DNA of 64,000 nt from Pyxidicoccus parkwaysis. GTDB taxonomy: Bacteria > Myxococcota > Myxococcia > Myxococcales > Myxococcaceae. Location: positions 2,594,001 through 2,658,000 of the forward strand of contig NZ_CP071090.1 in NCBI RefSeq assembly GCF_017301735.1, in the 5' to 3' direction. Each line of letters starts with the position of its first letter. Within the stretch, counting starts at the first letter, position 1. Below are positions 17,557 to 28,220 of the stretch, piece by piece. The position numbers and the translations under genes were made by a program. The notes beneath the pieces are model-generated. The model was not told the origin of the DNA. It was given only the letters and a program-made list of their open reading frames with translations, and made no database searches.

Positions 17557-20500
17557 TCAGCCCCGCTCGACGCGGATGCGCGCGGGCAGGCCGTTGAGGC
17601 TGACCTCTTCTTCCTTGCCCGTGAGCCCCTCGGGGCCGACGTGTATTTCCGCGGCCAGCGTCTCGCGGGAGATGAGCTCGCGCGCTTCGTCCGTGACTCG
17701 CTTCACTCGCGCATCACCGTCCACCCACAGCCGGATGCGGTCCGTGTAGCCGAGCTCCATGTCCTTGCGCGCGCCCTGCACCCGTGCCAGCAACTCGCGC
17801 ACGAGGCCCTCGTCCACCAGCGCCTCCGTCAGCTCGGTGGCCAGCACCACCACGCCGACGCCCGCGCCCGCCGCCGCGTAGCCCGGCGTGGCCTCCACCA
17901 GCGTCTCCAGCTCCTCCGCCGGAAACACCATGTCCTCGCCAGCCACGTTCATCGCCACGCGGCCCGTGCGCAGCAACTCACCGTGCAGCGCGCGCCCATC
18001 CGCCGAGTCGAACGCCTTGCGCACCGGCGCCAGCTTGGGCCCGAGCCTGCTGCCCACCGCGCGCAGGTTGGGACGCACGCGGTAGCGCACCACGTCCGCC
18101 TCCTTGCTGCCCGGCTCCAGGAAGCGCACCTCGTGCACGTTCAGCTCGTCCGCAATCAAGTCGCGGTACACCGCCACCCGCTCCGTCAATTCCTTCCGAG
18201 CCAGGATGACGTCCGCGCGCGACAGCGGCTGGCGCACCTTGAGCTTGTTGTCCGTGCGCACCTTCAAACCGAGTGACACCAGCTCGCGCACCGCGCCCAT
18301 CTCCGCCGCGAGCCCCTCGTCCATCAGGCTCGCGTCCACCTCGGGGAAGCCCGCCAGGTGCACGCTCTCCGGCTGCGACTTCGGCCAGGGGTTGCGCACC
18401 AGGTTGCTCCACAGCTCTTCCGCGAAGAAGGGGATGAACGGCGCGGACATCGCGGCAATCGTGGTGAGCGCCTCGTACAGCGTGAAGTACGCGTCCCGCT
18501 TGTCCTGGTCGAAGCCCGGCGCCCAGTAGCGCGGGCGGCCACGCCGCACGTACCAGTTGGACAGCGCGTCCACGAGCGCCACCAACCGCTGGGCAGCGTC
18601 ATAGACCTGGTACGTGTCCAGCGCCTTCGACACCTCGCGCAGGGCGAACTGCACCTCCGAGAGAATCCACCGGTCGAGGACGGAGCGCTCCTTCACCTCG
18701 CGCCAGCCCTGGCTCTTGCGCACCGCCTTCCACGGCGCCTCCGTGGCGTCCGCGTTGCCCGCCGCCGGGTTGAAGCCGTCGATGTTCGCGTAGATGGTGA
18801 AGAACGAGTAGACGTTGCGCAGCTTGACCTGGAAGTCCTTCTGCAACAGCCGCACGTTCGACAGCGAGTGACGCGTGTTGGACCACGACGGGCTCGCCGC
18901 GTAGAAGAACCAGCGGAACGCATCCGCTCCCGGCGCGCGCGAGGACGGGTCCTTCATCACCACGCGCTCGGAAGGCGCCAGCCGGGGCACCTCCACCGGC
19001 ATGACATCCGCCCCGCGCGCGGAGGGCGCCACGCCGAGCGCCTGGAGCTCCGCCGGAGCCAGCAGCGCCACGCGGCGCTTGAGCTTCTTGTGCACCTTCA
19101 GCGTGACGGTGACGACCTTGTCCGTCCGGTCCGGACGGAACAGCTGCACCTTCGCGCCCTCCTGCAGGTCGAGCCCCTCCAGGTCCTCACGGGCGATGAG
19201 CGCCACACCGGGCTCGCCGGGCATGCCGGCCTCCGCGGCCGTCAGGACCGCGAAGTCCATGCGCACTTCGTCGAGGATGATTTCCGGCGGGGTGTAGTTG
19301 CCCTTGGACTTGGACTCCTTCTTGCCGTCCTTGTCCGAGACGTGCCCGAGCACGATGCAGTTCTTGTACGGCTGCGGCCAGCCGCGCGGCGGAGTGACGC
19401 CCATGCGCGCTTGCGTCTCCTCGTCGAAGACGAGCGTGCTCACCATCAGCAGCGAGTAGAACCAGCCGCGCGTCTGGTCGATGGCCTCGGAGATGAAGTC
19501 CGCGGGGAAGGTGCGGTTGAAGGTTTCGCGCGAGCCCGGCGCGTGCGGGAAGCCCCACTGCGCGAAGGGCATGCAGCCCGAGTCGAACCACACGTCCACC
19601 ACCTCGGGCACGCGTGCGAAGCGCCCCGGGCTGCCGGGCTTCTCGTACGTCACCTTGTCAATCCACGGCTTGTGGACGATGAGGTGCTCGGCGTTGGCCT
19701 CGTGCGGCTTGCCGGCGAGGAAGGCCTTCAGCTCCGCCTCCACCGCGGCCAGGTTGTTGCCCGGCTTCTCGCGCAGGGCCTGGAGCGAGGGGATGGACTC
19801 CACCTCGCCCGTCTCCGAGTGAATCCACAGGGGCAGCGGCGTGCCCCAGTAGCGCTCGCGCGAGAGGGCCCAGTCCACGTTGTTGGCGAGGAAGTCGCCG
19901 AAGCGGCCCTCCTTGATGTGCTCGGGCACCCAGTTGACGGCGCGGTTGTTGGCGATGGCCTTGTCCTTCACCGACGTGGTGCGGATGTACCAGGCGGGCC
20001 GGGCGTACTGGATGAGCGGGTCGTTGTCCGCGCGCCAGCAGAAGGGGTACTCGTGCTTGTACTGCTCGGCGAGCAGCAGCAGCCCGCGCTCCTTGAGGTT
20101 GCGCTGGATGTCCTTGTCCGCGTCCTTCACGAAGCGGCCGGCGACGAGCGTCACGTCCTCCACGAAGGTGCCGTCCGGCTTCACCGCGCAGAAGATTTCC
20201 AGCGCGTCCGGGTTGGCGAAGCGCGGCCTGTCCCGGCGGAACGTCTCGTAGTCGTCCTCGCCGAAGGCCGGCGCGGTGTGGACGATGCCCGTGCCGCTGT
20301 CGAGCGTGACATAGTCCGCGCCCACCACGCGCCACGCCTGCGCATCCTTGCCGCCGTCCTTCAGCGGCAGCTCCGTGTTGCCGGCGCGCTTGAAGTAGAG
20401 GTCGAAGGGCGGGGTGTAGCGCTTGCCCACGAGCTCGCTGCCCTTCTGGGTGGCGAGCACGGGCAGGTCCTTCTTGAGCTTCTTCGCCAGCTCCTCGCGC

Positions 20501-21291
20501 AGCGCGGCGGCGAGGATGAGCTTGCGGTCTCCCGCGTCCACGGTGACGTAGTCCACGGACGGGTTGACGGCCGCGTACATGTTGGACGGCAGCGTCCAGG
20601 GCGTGGTGGTCCAGATGAGGAGCGCGGTGTCCGGCGTGTCGCTCAGCGGGAAGGCGACGTAGACGCTCGGGTCATCCACCGACTTGTAGCCGAGGCCCAC
20701 CTCGGCGGCGCTCAGCGCGGTGCCGCCCTGCGGCCACCACCACACCACTTTGTGGCCCTGATAGAGCAGGCCCTTCTTGTACAGCTCGGCCAGCGCCCAC
20801 CAGACGCTCTCCACGAAGCTGCGGTGGTAGGTGACGTAGGCCGTCTTGAGGTCCACCCAGAAGCCGATGCGCTCGGTGAGGCGCTCCCACTCGGTGGTGT
20901 AGCGGAAGACGGACTCGATGCAGCGCTCGGTGAAGGGCTCGACACCGTAGCGCTCGATTTCGGCCTTGCCGTGGATGCGCAGTTCCTTCTCGACCTCCAC
21001 CTCCACGGGCAGGCCGTGGGTGTCCCAGCCGGCCTTGCGGGGGACGTAGTGGCCGCGCATCGTCTGGTAGCGCGGGAAGAGGTCCTTGATGACGCGGGTG
21101 AGGACGTGGCCGTTGTGGGGCAGGCCGTTCGCGGTGGGCGGGCCCTCGTAGAAGACGAAGCTGGGGGCCCCCTCGCGGCCCTCGAGCGTGCGCTCGAAGA
21201 TGCGGCGCTCCTTCCAGAAGGAGAGGGTGCGGCGCTCGTCGGCGGGGAAGTCGAGTTCGGTGGAGACCGTGGAAAAGAGAGGCTGAGCCAT
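17557..21291 (-). CDS. ileS: Isoleucyl-tRNA synthetase (type B / eukaryotic-like)
   Basis: Class I synthetase charging tRNA-Ile. The 1244-residue protein starts MAQPLFSTV at the ATG at 21291. A frame open to 21375 adds only an unlikely extension. PTANGLPHNGH near residue 50 is the HIGH region. KESKSKGN near residue 660 is the KMSKS loop with Glu for Met. The editing domain (GTGIVHTAPAFGEDD) and the anticodon-binding and C-terminal extensions follow. Overall it resembles the type B IleS group. An unusual segment of about 105 residues sits between the KMSKS-like loop and GADAFRWFF, where relatives have only about a dozen residues. No T-box-like leader is seen. Confidence 0.96.
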   Translation of the reverse strand: MAQPLFSTVSTELDFPADERRTLSFWKERRIFERTLEGREGAPSFVFYEGPPTANGLPHNGHVLTRVIKDLFPRYQTMRGHYVPRKAGWDTHGLPVEVEVEKELRIHGKAEIERYGVEPFTERCIESVFRYTTEWERLTERIGFWVDLKTAYVTYHRSFVESVWWALAELYKKGLLYQGHKVVWWWPQGGTALSAAEVGLGYKSVDDPSVYVAFPLSDTPDTALLIWTTTPWTLPSNMYAAVNPSVDYVTVDAGDRKLILAAALREELAKKLKKDLPVLATQKGSELVGKRYTPPFDLYFKRAGNTELPLKDGGKDAQAWRVVGADYVTLDSGTGIVHTAPAFGEDDYETFRRDRPRFANPDALEIFCAVKPDGTFVEDVTLVAGRFVKDADKDIQRNLKERGLLLLAEQYKHEYPFCWRADNDPLIQYARPAWYIRTTSVKDKAIANNRAVNWVPEHIKEGRFGDFLANNVDWALSRERYWGTPLPLWIHSETGEVESIPSLQALREKPGNNLAAVEAELKAFLAGKPHEANAEHLIVHKPWIDKVTYEKPGSPGRFARVPEVVDVWFDSGCMPFAQWGFPHAPGSRETFNRTFPADFISEAIDQTRGWFYSLLMVSTLVFDEETQARMGVTPPRGWPQPYKNCIVLGHVSDKDGKKESKSKGNYTPPEIILDEVRMDFAVLTAAEAGMPGEPGVALIAREDLEGLDLQEGAKVQLFRPDRTDKVVTVTLKVHKKLKRRVALLAPAELQALGVAPSARGADVMPVEVPRLAPSERVVMKDPSSRAPGADAFRWFFYAASPSWSNTRHSLSNVRLLQKDFQVKLRNVYSFFTIYANIDGFNPAAGNADATEAPWKAVRKSQGWREVKERSVLDRWILSEVQFALREVSKALDTYQVYDAAQRLVALVDALSNWYVRRGRPRYWAPGFDQDKRDAYFTLYEALTTIAAMSAPFIPFFAEELWSNLVRNPWPKSQPESVHLAGFPEVDASLMDEGLAAEMGAVRELVSLGLKVRTDNKLKVRQPLSRADVILARKELTERVAVYRDLIADELNVHEVRFLEPGSKEADVVRYRVRPNLRAVGSRLGPKLAPVRKAFDSADGRALHGELLRTGRVAMNVAGEDMVFPAEELETLVEATPGYAAAGAGVGVVVLATELTEALVDEGLVRELLARVQGARKDMELGYTDRIRLWVDGDARVKRVTDEARELISRETLAAEIHVGPEGLTGKEEEVSLNGLPARIRVERG

Positions 21292-21381
21292 GGCGCGCGG
21301 AAGATAGCACCGGGCCCACGGCCTGTTACGCAACCAATTCGGGCTCCGGTCCGCATGGACGGAGGAGCCGCTCATGGAGCG

Positions 21382-22212
21382 TTAGATATCAGTGGAAGCC
21401 GCACTTTCTGCCTGGTGCTCGATGTCCGCCAGACGCTCCTTGAGCGCTTTGACGAGCGCCGCGTAGGAGTCGCTGCCGAGCACGAGCCGCTTCGGGGCGG
21501 GGGTCTGATCGACGCTCGCGATCATCCGCTGAACCATCCTGACCGGGTCGCCATTGGGAAGACGGCTGCGGTCCTCCAGGAAGGCGTGGACCCTCCCGGC
21601 AGGGGTTCCCTCGTAGGCAGGTAGTTTCGCGCCGACCTGTGCGCTTCCGAAGCGGAACCCGGTCCTCGCGCCGCCAGGCTCGATGATGGTCACTCCAATG
21701 TTGAAAGGGGCGAGCTCCTGCATCATGGCCTCTGTGAAGCCTTCGATGCCCCATTTGCTCGCATGGTAGAGCGAGCCACCGGCGCCCGCCGCCTGTCCGC
21801 CGTAGGTAGAGATCTGGAGGATCCGTCCGCCGCCCTGACTGCGCAGGTGTGGCGTGGCAGCGCGGATGACCTGAATCGAGCCGACCAGATTCGTCGCGAG
21901 CTCGTGGTCGATTTGCTCTTCGGAGAGCCCCTCCGCGGCGCCGAACAGGCCGTAGCCGGCATTGTTGACGATGACGTCAATCCGGCCGAGCTCGCTGAAC
22001 GCCCGGTTGACGACGCTCCTGACTGCGGCGGTGTCGGTGACATCCAGCTGCGCCAGCCAGAGAAGCGTGCCGTAGCGAGCCTTCAGGCCGTTCATCGAAT
22101 CCAGCTTGCGGACGGTACCGGCGACGCGCTCTCCGCGCTCGAGGAGCTGCTCTGTCATGTGGCGGCCGAAGCCGCTGCTCACGCCTGTGATGAACCAGGT
22201 CCTGTTTGTCAT
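21382..22212 (-). CDS. Short-chain dehydrogenase/reductase
   Basis: A 276-residue classical SDR oxidoreductase. The cofactor motif TGVSSGFG lies near residues 8-15, the structural NNAGYG near residue 87, and the catalytic YHASK near residue 155 with the active Ser in QISTYGG. The loop after the first strand ends GTVRK, which favours NADP(H). AAAGGA about 9 nt before the ATG at 22212 supports this start, rather than a 71-residue longer frame. It is divergent from a LysR gene, with a perfect palindrome between them, so it is probably controlled by that regulator. The substrate is not known. Confidence 0.92.
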   Translation of the reverse strand: MTNRTWFITGVSSGFGRHMTEQLLERGERVAGTVRKLDSMNGLKARYGTLLWLAQLDVTDTAAVRSVVNRAFSELGRIDVIVNNAGYGLFGAAEGLSEEQIDHELATNLVGSIQVIRAATPHLRSQGGGRILQISTYGGQAAGAGGSLYHASKWGIEGFTEAMMQELAPFNIGVTIIEPGGARTGFRFGSAQVGAKLPAYEGTPAGRVHAFLEDRSRLPNGDPVRMVQRMIASVDQTPAPKRLVLGSDSYAALVKALKERLADIEHQAESAASTDI

Positions 22213-22268
22213 GGGACGAGTCCTTTCCGCCGCGAGGTGGATGCAGGCATCATTCGCTCTCTGACGTT

Positions 22269-22283
22269 CATGGACAATCCATG
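22269..22283. promoter_or_regulatory. Palindrome between SDR and LysR genes, candidate LysR operator
   Basis: CATGGA-CAA-TCCATG is a perfect 6-bp inverted repeat in the 94-nt region between the divergent SDR (22212) and LysR (22307) starts. LysR proteins usually bind imperfect palindromes in such shared promoters. Binding is inferred from position only. Confidence 0.45.
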
Positions 22284-22306
22284 GCCTCGAGGACACACTG
22301 GAACCC

Positions 22307-23260
22307 ATGGCGTACCAATCCGAACATGCGCTCGAGGAGCTTCGGGCTTTCGTCGCGGTCGTCGAAGCCCAGGGCTTCAGCGCGGCGGCCCGCGCGATGC
22401 ACGGGCGAAAGGCGACGCTCAGCAAGCGCGTTCAGGACCTGGAGGAGCGCCTTGGCGTGCCGCTGCTCGTTCGGACCACGCGCTCCCTTCGGCTAACGGA
22501 AGAGGGGCGGGCCTACTTCGAGCACGCGTCGCGGGCCCTTTCATCCGTGCGAGATGCCGAGGCCGCGGTCCTCGCCGCGAAAGCGGAGCCGCGAGGCGTC
22601 TTGCATGTCACGACCTCTGCGTCGATAGCGGCGCTCGTGCTCGACAACGTCGTCGCGACCTACCTCTCCAGGCACTCCGCGGTCCGCATCGAGCTCGATG
22701 TGTCCGAGCGCCGGGGTGACCTCGTGCGCGACGGCTTCGACCTCGCGGTGTGGGCGGGCGCTCTGGACGACTCGTCCCTCGTCGCGCGAAGGCTGGGTGT
22801 CGCGGCAGGCGGGTACTACGCGAGTCCCGAGTACCTCTCGCGAAGGTCGACGCCGCGCTCACCGGAAGACCTCGGGGCCCATGACACCATCGCGGTGCCC
22901 AAGGGCGACGCGCCGGCGGATTGGGCCTTCGTTGCCGCCGGGAAGCGGAAGCGCGTCTCTCTCCGGCCGCGCCTTGTGGTGACCGACCTGGCGCTGGCGG
23001 TTCGAGCCGCGGCCGCCGGGCTGGGCATCGTTCGTGCTCCGCGCTCGGTCGCGGAGCCGTACCTCGCGAAGAGGCAGCTCGTGCCGGTCCTGGCCGAAAT
23101 GACGCCGCCGGGGCTCGAGGTGTTTGCCGTCTTTCCGCCCGGCGGCGCGCTCGTTCCGAAGACGCGCGTGTTCGTCGACCTGCTACAGCAGTGGTTCGAC
23201 AGAGGCCGAGGAGCGGCCGCTCGTCAGGCCACCAACTCCAGCTCGACCTTCTCCAGGTAG
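22307..23260 (+). CDS. LysR-family transcriptional regulator (next to SDR)
   Basis: A 317-residue LysR-type regulator. The winged helix-turn-helix covers about residues 8-66 (LRAFVAVVEAQGFSAAARAM, then LSKRVQDLEERLGVPLLVRTTR). The periplasmic-binding-protein-like effector domain runs from about residue 95 and contains FDLAVWAG and YYASPEYL. It is divergent from the SDR gene, which it probably regulates. The last 37 nt overlap the 3' end of the convergent metallo-beta-lactamase-fold RNase gene. The effector is unknown. Confidence 0.92.
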   Translation: MAYQSEHALEELRAFVAVVEAQGFSAAARAMHGRKATLSKRVQDLEERLGVPLLVRTTRSLRLTEEGRAYFEHASRALSSVRDAEAAVLAAKAEPRGVLHVTTSASIAALVLDNVVATYLSRHSAVRIELDVSERRGDLVRDGFDLAVWAGALDDSSLVARRLGVAAGGYYASPEYLSRRSTPRSPEDLGAHDTIAVPKGDAPADWAFVAAGKRKRVSLRPRLVVTDLALAVRAAAAGLGIVRAPRSVAEPYLAKRQLVPVLAEMTPPGLEVFAVFPPGGALVPKTRVFVDLLQQWFDRGRGAAARQATNSSSTFSR

Positions 23261-24615
23261 CCCGGCACGTACGCCTTCCAACCCTTGGCTCGGACGCGCT
23301 GGCGCAGGGCCTCCAGGGCCTCGGGCTCGCCGTGGACGAGGAGCGTCTGTCGGGGAGGCGACTCGAAGCCCTCCATCCAGCGCATCGTCTCCGTCCAGTC
23401 CGCGTGCGCGGAGAAGCCACTCACGGAGCGGACCTCCGCCGCCACCGGCACCATCTGCCCGTGGATGCGCAGCTCCTTCTCGCCATCCAACAGCCGCCGC
23501 CCGCGCGAGCCCACCGACTGGTAGCCCACGAACAGCACCGTGTTCCTCGGGTCCGGCAGCCGGTGCTTCAGGTGGTGCAGCACGCGCCCGCCCGTGGCCA
23601 TGCCCGACGCGGAGATGATGACCGCAGGGCCCTCGTGCATGTTCAGCCGCTTGCTCTCGTTGGGCGACGTCACGAACTTCGTGCGCCGCGTGGCCAAGGG
23701 AGACGCCCCGCGCTCCACCAGCGACTTCATCACGAGGTCGTGCTCCTCCGGGTGCGCCAGGTAGATGGGCGTCGCGTCGCACGCCATCGGCGAGTCCACG
23801 AATACGTCCACCACCGGAATGCGCTTCTCGTCCTCCAACTGGCGCAGGTGGTAGAGCAGCTCCTGCGTCCGCCCAATCGCGAAGGCGGGAATCACCACCA
23901 CGCCGCCGCGCTCGAAGGCGCCCGTCACGGCCTCAGCCAGCGCGTCCATGGGCCGCGTTACTTTGTGCTGCCGGTCCCCGTAGGTGCTCTCCACCACCAG
24001 CGTCGTGGCCGAGGACACGCTCTGCGGGTCCCTCAGGATGGGCGCGTGGTAGCGGCCCAGGTCTCCGCTGAACACCACGCGCTGCCGCGTGCTCTTCAGG
24101 TCGAACACGCACACCGCCGAGCCCAGGATGTGGCCCGCCCGGTAGAAGGTCAGGGTGATGCCCGGGAGGATTTCCTTCGGCCGCTCGTAGCCGAACGTCT
24201 CCAGGAGCCCCACCGCGCGCTCCGCGTCCGACACCGTGTACAGCGGCAGCGCCGGACGGTGCTTGGAGAAGCCCTCCTTGTTCGCATAGCGCGCCTCCTC
24301 CTCTTGCAGGTGCGCCGAGTCCGGCAGGAGCAGGGCCGCCAGGTCTCTCGTCCCCGGTGTGGCGTAGACGGGGCCGTCGTAGCCCTCGCGCACCACCCTG
24401 GGCAGGCCCCCGGTGTGGTCGATGTGAGCGTGCGTCAGGACGATGGCGTCCAGGCTGGACGGTGGGAGGGGGAGCGGCTGCCAGTTCCGCTGGCGGAGCT
24501 CCTTCTGTCCCTGGAACAGGCCGCAGTCCACGAGCACCTTCCGGCCATCGTGCTCGAGGAGGAACTTGGAGCCGGTGACGGTACCGGCGGCACCGAGAAA
24601 GTGGAGGGAGGCCAT
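23224..24615 (-). CDS. MBL-fold / beta-CASP exonuclease (RNA-processing type)
   Basis: A 463-residue zinc-dependent nuclease of the beta-CASP group (CPSF73/Ysh1-like), expected to act on RNA in the cytoplasm. The N-terminal metallo-beta-lactamase domain has THAHIDHTGG near residue 67 and AGHILGSA and SGDLGR further on. The beta-CASP insert follows (ESTYGDR, PAFAIGRTQELL). The C-terminal RNA-specificity region holds SASGMATGGRVLHHL and VSGFSAHAD. GTGGAG about 5 nt before the ATG at 24615 supports the start. It is divergent from the sigma-54 activator with only 34 nt between starts, and overlaps the LysR gene tail-to-tail by 37 nt. Confidence 0.93.
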   Translation of the reverse strand: MASLHFLGAAGTVTGSKFLLEHDGRKVLVDCGLFQGQKELRQRNWQPLPLPPSSLDAIVLTHAHIDHTGGLPRVVREGYDGPVYATPGTRDLAALLLPDSAHLQEEEARYANKEGFSKHRPALPLYTVSDAERAVGLLETFGYERPKEILPGITLTFYRAGHILGSAVCVFDLKSTRQRVVFSGDLGRYHAPILRDPQSVSSATTLVVESTYGDRQHKVTRPMDALAEAVTGAFERGGVVVIPAFAIGRTQELLYHLRQLEDEKRIPVVDVFVDSPMACDATPIYLAHPEEHDLVMKSLVERGASPLATRRTKFVTSPNESKRLNMHEGPAVIISASGMATGGRVLHHLKHRLPDPRNTVLFVGYQSVGSRGRRLLDGEKELRIHGQMVPVAAEVRSVSGFSAHADWTETMRWMEGFESPPRQTLLVHGEPEALEALRQRVRAKGWKAYVPGYLEKVELELVA

Positions 24616-24649
24616 GGGCTCCACTCTAGCGTGATAACGTGTATCGCCC

Positions 24650-26029
<1,380 letters not shown>

Positions 26030-26059
26030 GCCCGCGCCGGGACGTGAAGCGGGCCTCGG

Positions 26060-27073
26060 TCAGAAGCCGCTGAGCACGAGCTTGCCAATCGTGCGCCCGC
26101 TCTCCACCTGTGCGTGCGCGCGCTTGAGGTTGGCCGCGTTGATGGCGCCCAGGTCAGCGGTGAGCGTGGTGCGCAGGACTCCGGCGTCCACCAGGTCGGC
26201 GACTTCGTTGAGCAGGTGGTGCTGCGCAATCATGTCCGGCGTCTCCCAGCGGGGGCGGGTGAACATCAGCTCCCAGTGGATGGAGATGCTCTTCGACTTG
26301 AGCTTGAGGATGGGCAGCGGCGTCGATGACTCGTCGATGAGGCCGAGCGCACCCTGCGGGGCGATGGCGTCGACGATGGAGTCGAAGTGCTGCTCCGTGT
26401 GCGTGAGGCCGAGCACGTAGTCCACGCCTCGCGGCACCACGGCCTTCACCTGCTCCACCCAGGGCTTCGTGTGGTCGATGACGTGGTGCGCGCCCATGTC
26501 GCGGACCCACTTCTCGGACTCGGCGCGGGACGCGGTGGCCAGCACCGTCAGGCCCGTGAGACGACGCGCGAGCTGAATCGCGATGGAGCCCACGCCGCCC
26601 GCGCCGCCGAGGACGAGCACCGAGCCCGCGTCGTGAGGCTTGCCGATGCGGATGCGGAGCCGGTCGAACAGCAACTCCCACGCGGTGATGGCGGTGAGCG
26701 GAATCGCGGCGGCCTGGGCGAAGGTGAGCGACTTCGGCTTGCGGCCGACGATGCGCTCGTCCACCAGGTGCTGCTGCATGTTGGTGCCCGGCTTCTCCAG
26801 CGCGCCCGCGTAATAGACCTCGTCGCCCGGCTTGAAGAGCGTGGCGTCCGGGCCCACGGCGATGACGGTGCCCGCCGCGTCCCAGCCGAGCACCTTGTTC
26901 TGGCCCTTGGGGTCGACGTTCTTGCGAATCTTGTAGTCCACCGGGTTCACCGAGATGGCCTCGACGCGGACCAGCAGCTCGCGGCCCGTGGGCTTCGGGG
27001 TGGGGAGCTCGACGTCGATGAGGCTCTCGGGGTGCTCGATGGGCAGCGACTGGCGGTAGGCGATGGCTTTCAT
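26060..27073 (-). CDS. Medium-chain dehydrogenase / zinc-type alcohol dehydrogenase-like protein
   Basis: A 337-residue MDR oxidoreductase of the quinone oxidoreductase-like class. The N-terminal GroES-like domain (VEAISVNPVDYKIRK, WDAAGTV) is followed by a Rossmann fold with LGGAGGVGS near residues 152-160 for NADP(H). The catalytic zinc cysteines of true alcohol dehydrogenases are absent. The start MKAIAYRQS at 27073 has an AGGAAG ribosome binding site. This site lies inside one arm of a 10-bp inverted repeat, so translation may be controlled by RNA structure. It is divergent from a LysR gene, its probable regulator. The substrate is unknown, probably an activated alkene or quinone. Confidence 0.9.
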   Translation of the reverse strand: MKAIAYRQSLPIEHPESLIDVELPTPKPTGRELLVRVEAISVNPVDYKIRKNVDPKGQNKVLGWDAAGTVIAVGPDATLFKPGDEVYYAGALEKPGTNMQQHLVDERIVGRKPKSLTFAQAAAIPLTAITAWELLFDRLRIRIGKPHDAGSVLVLGGAGGVGSIAIQLARRLTGLTVLATASRAESEKWVRDMGAHHVIDHTKPWVEQVKAVVPRGVDYVLGLTHTEQHFDSIVDAIAPQGALGLIDESSTPLPILKLKSKSISIHWELMFTRPRWETPDMIAQHHLLNEVADLVDAGVLRTTLTADLGAINAANLKRAHAQVESGRTIGKLVLSGF

Positions 27074-27075
27074 GG

Positions 27076-27122
27076 TTCTTCCTCGGGGGAACGCGGTGGG
27101 GGACACCGTTCGCGAGGAAGAA
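27076..27122 (-). promoter_or_regulatory. Long inverted repeat that covers the MDR ribosome binding site
   Basis: TTCTTCCTCG (27076-27085) and CGAGGAAGAA (27113-27122) are perfect 10-bp inverted repeats. Between them GAACGcGGTG and CACCGTTC extend the pairing with one bulge. In the leftward mRNA the 3' arm contains the Shine-Dalgarno of the MDR gene, so the hairpin would hide it. A LysR DNA operator is the alternative reading. Confidence 0.55.
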
Positions 27123-27190
27123 TGGGGCCTGCACGTAATATCGGCCATTGATAGTTGACATGCTCAGGATAAGGGACGCATATCAAAGGC

Positions 27191-28072
27191 GTGCGCTACA
27201 CCGACCTGGACATGGAGCTGCTGCGGGCGTTCGTCACGGTGGTGGACGCGGGTGGGTTCACCGCTGCTGGAGCGCGGCTCGGACGGACGCAGGCGGCCAT
27301 GAGCATCCGCATCAAGCGGCTGGAGGACCTGCTGGAGCGGCAGGTGTTCGACCGGAGCAGCCGCTCGCCTGCGTTGACCCGGGATGGGGAGCTGCTGCTG
27401 AGCTATGCGCGGCAGATTCTCAAGCTGAATGACGAGACGGTTCAGCGCTTCATCGAGCCGGACAACGAGGGTGAGCTGCGGCTCGGGGTGGCGGAGTATT
27501 TCGTGCCGCAGCATCTGCCGGTGGTGCTGTCCCGCTTCACGCAGGCGTATCCGCGTGTGCACATCCAGGTGAAGGTCGGGTTGAACGACAACCTGTTCGA
27601 ATCGCTCGACCGGGGTGAGCTGGACGTGGCCATCTGCCGCAGGGACCACCCGCGCCAGGGAGGACGCGTCGTGCGGCGCGAGCGGCTGCGGTGGGCGGCG
27701 GCGCAGTGGTTCCGGCCTGATGCGGCGTCGGCGCTGCCGCTGTGTTCGCTGCCGCCATCGTGCATCTTCCGCTCGCGCGGGCTCGCGGCGCTGGAGTCCA
27801 TTGGACGGTCGTGGCGCGTCATCTACACGAGCGAGAGCGTCATGGGCGTCATCGCGGCGGCACAGGCCGGACTGGGTGTGGCGGTGCTTCCGGAGAGTTC
27901 TGTGTCGGGTGGACTGGTGCCGCTCTCGTCCGAGGATGGGTTCCCGGACCTGGGCGAGATTGAGCTCGCAATTTTTGGCGAGAGTGGTGAGCGCAAGCGG
28001 TTGACGTCCACGCTCGTGCGCTACATCGAAGAGAGCCTGCGCCCGAGTGAGCCTCCGCGGCTCGTCGGATGA
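27191..28072 (+). CDS. LysR-family transcriptional regulator (next to MDR gene)
   Basis: A 293-residue LysR-type regulator. The DNA-binding domain is at about residues 7-65 (LLRAFVTVVDAGGFTAAGARL, then MSIRIKRLEDLLERQVFDRSS), with the effector domain beyond. FDR for FxR at the end of the wing is normal. The frame opens with GTG at 27191; an ATG at 27212 would lose only seven residues, and neither has an ideal ribosome binding site. It is divergent from the MDR oxidoreductase and probably regulates it. The 148 nt after its stop hold no gene. Confidence 0.91.
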   Translation: MRYTDLDMELLRAFVTVVDAGGFTAAGARLGRTQAAMSIRIKRLEDLLERQVFDRSSRSPALTRDGELLLSYARQILKLNDETVQRFIEPDNEGELRLGVAEYFVPQHLPVVLSRFTQAYPRVHIQVKVGLNDNLFESLDRGELDVAICRRDHPRQGGRVVRRERLRWAAAQWFRPDAASALPLCSLPPSCIFRSRGLAALESIGRSWRVIYTSESVMGVIAAAQAGLGVAVLPESSVSGGLVPLSSEDGFPDLGEIELAIFGESGERKRLTSTLVRYIEESLRPSEPPRLVG

Positions 28073-28220
28073 GGGCGCTCAACGCTGACGAAGACCGTCA
28101 TTACCTGGGCTGAAGGCGCTTGGCCGAAGGCTCCTGCTCGTGGGTTGAAGGTGCCCTTCGGCGCATGCGTTGGGGGTGCTCTGCAGCGAGATGAATCACC
28201 ATGCTCGTGGGGGATGGTGC

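Noticed and set aside
21292..21381. T-box or other amino-acid-sensing leader upstream of ileS
   Set aside because: The 90-nt gap has no T-box consensus, specifier stem or terminator hairpin.
18358..21624. A 1088-codon open frame antisense to ileS
   Set aside because: It is His/Arg/Val/Glu-rich noise opened by high GC opposite a well-conserved synthetase. It has no domain, no plausible start and no normal protein composition.
28073..28220. Three loosely repeated GGNNGAAGGNNC motifs after the LysR gene
   Set aside because: The matches are short and imperfect, with irregular spacing; no function can be argued.
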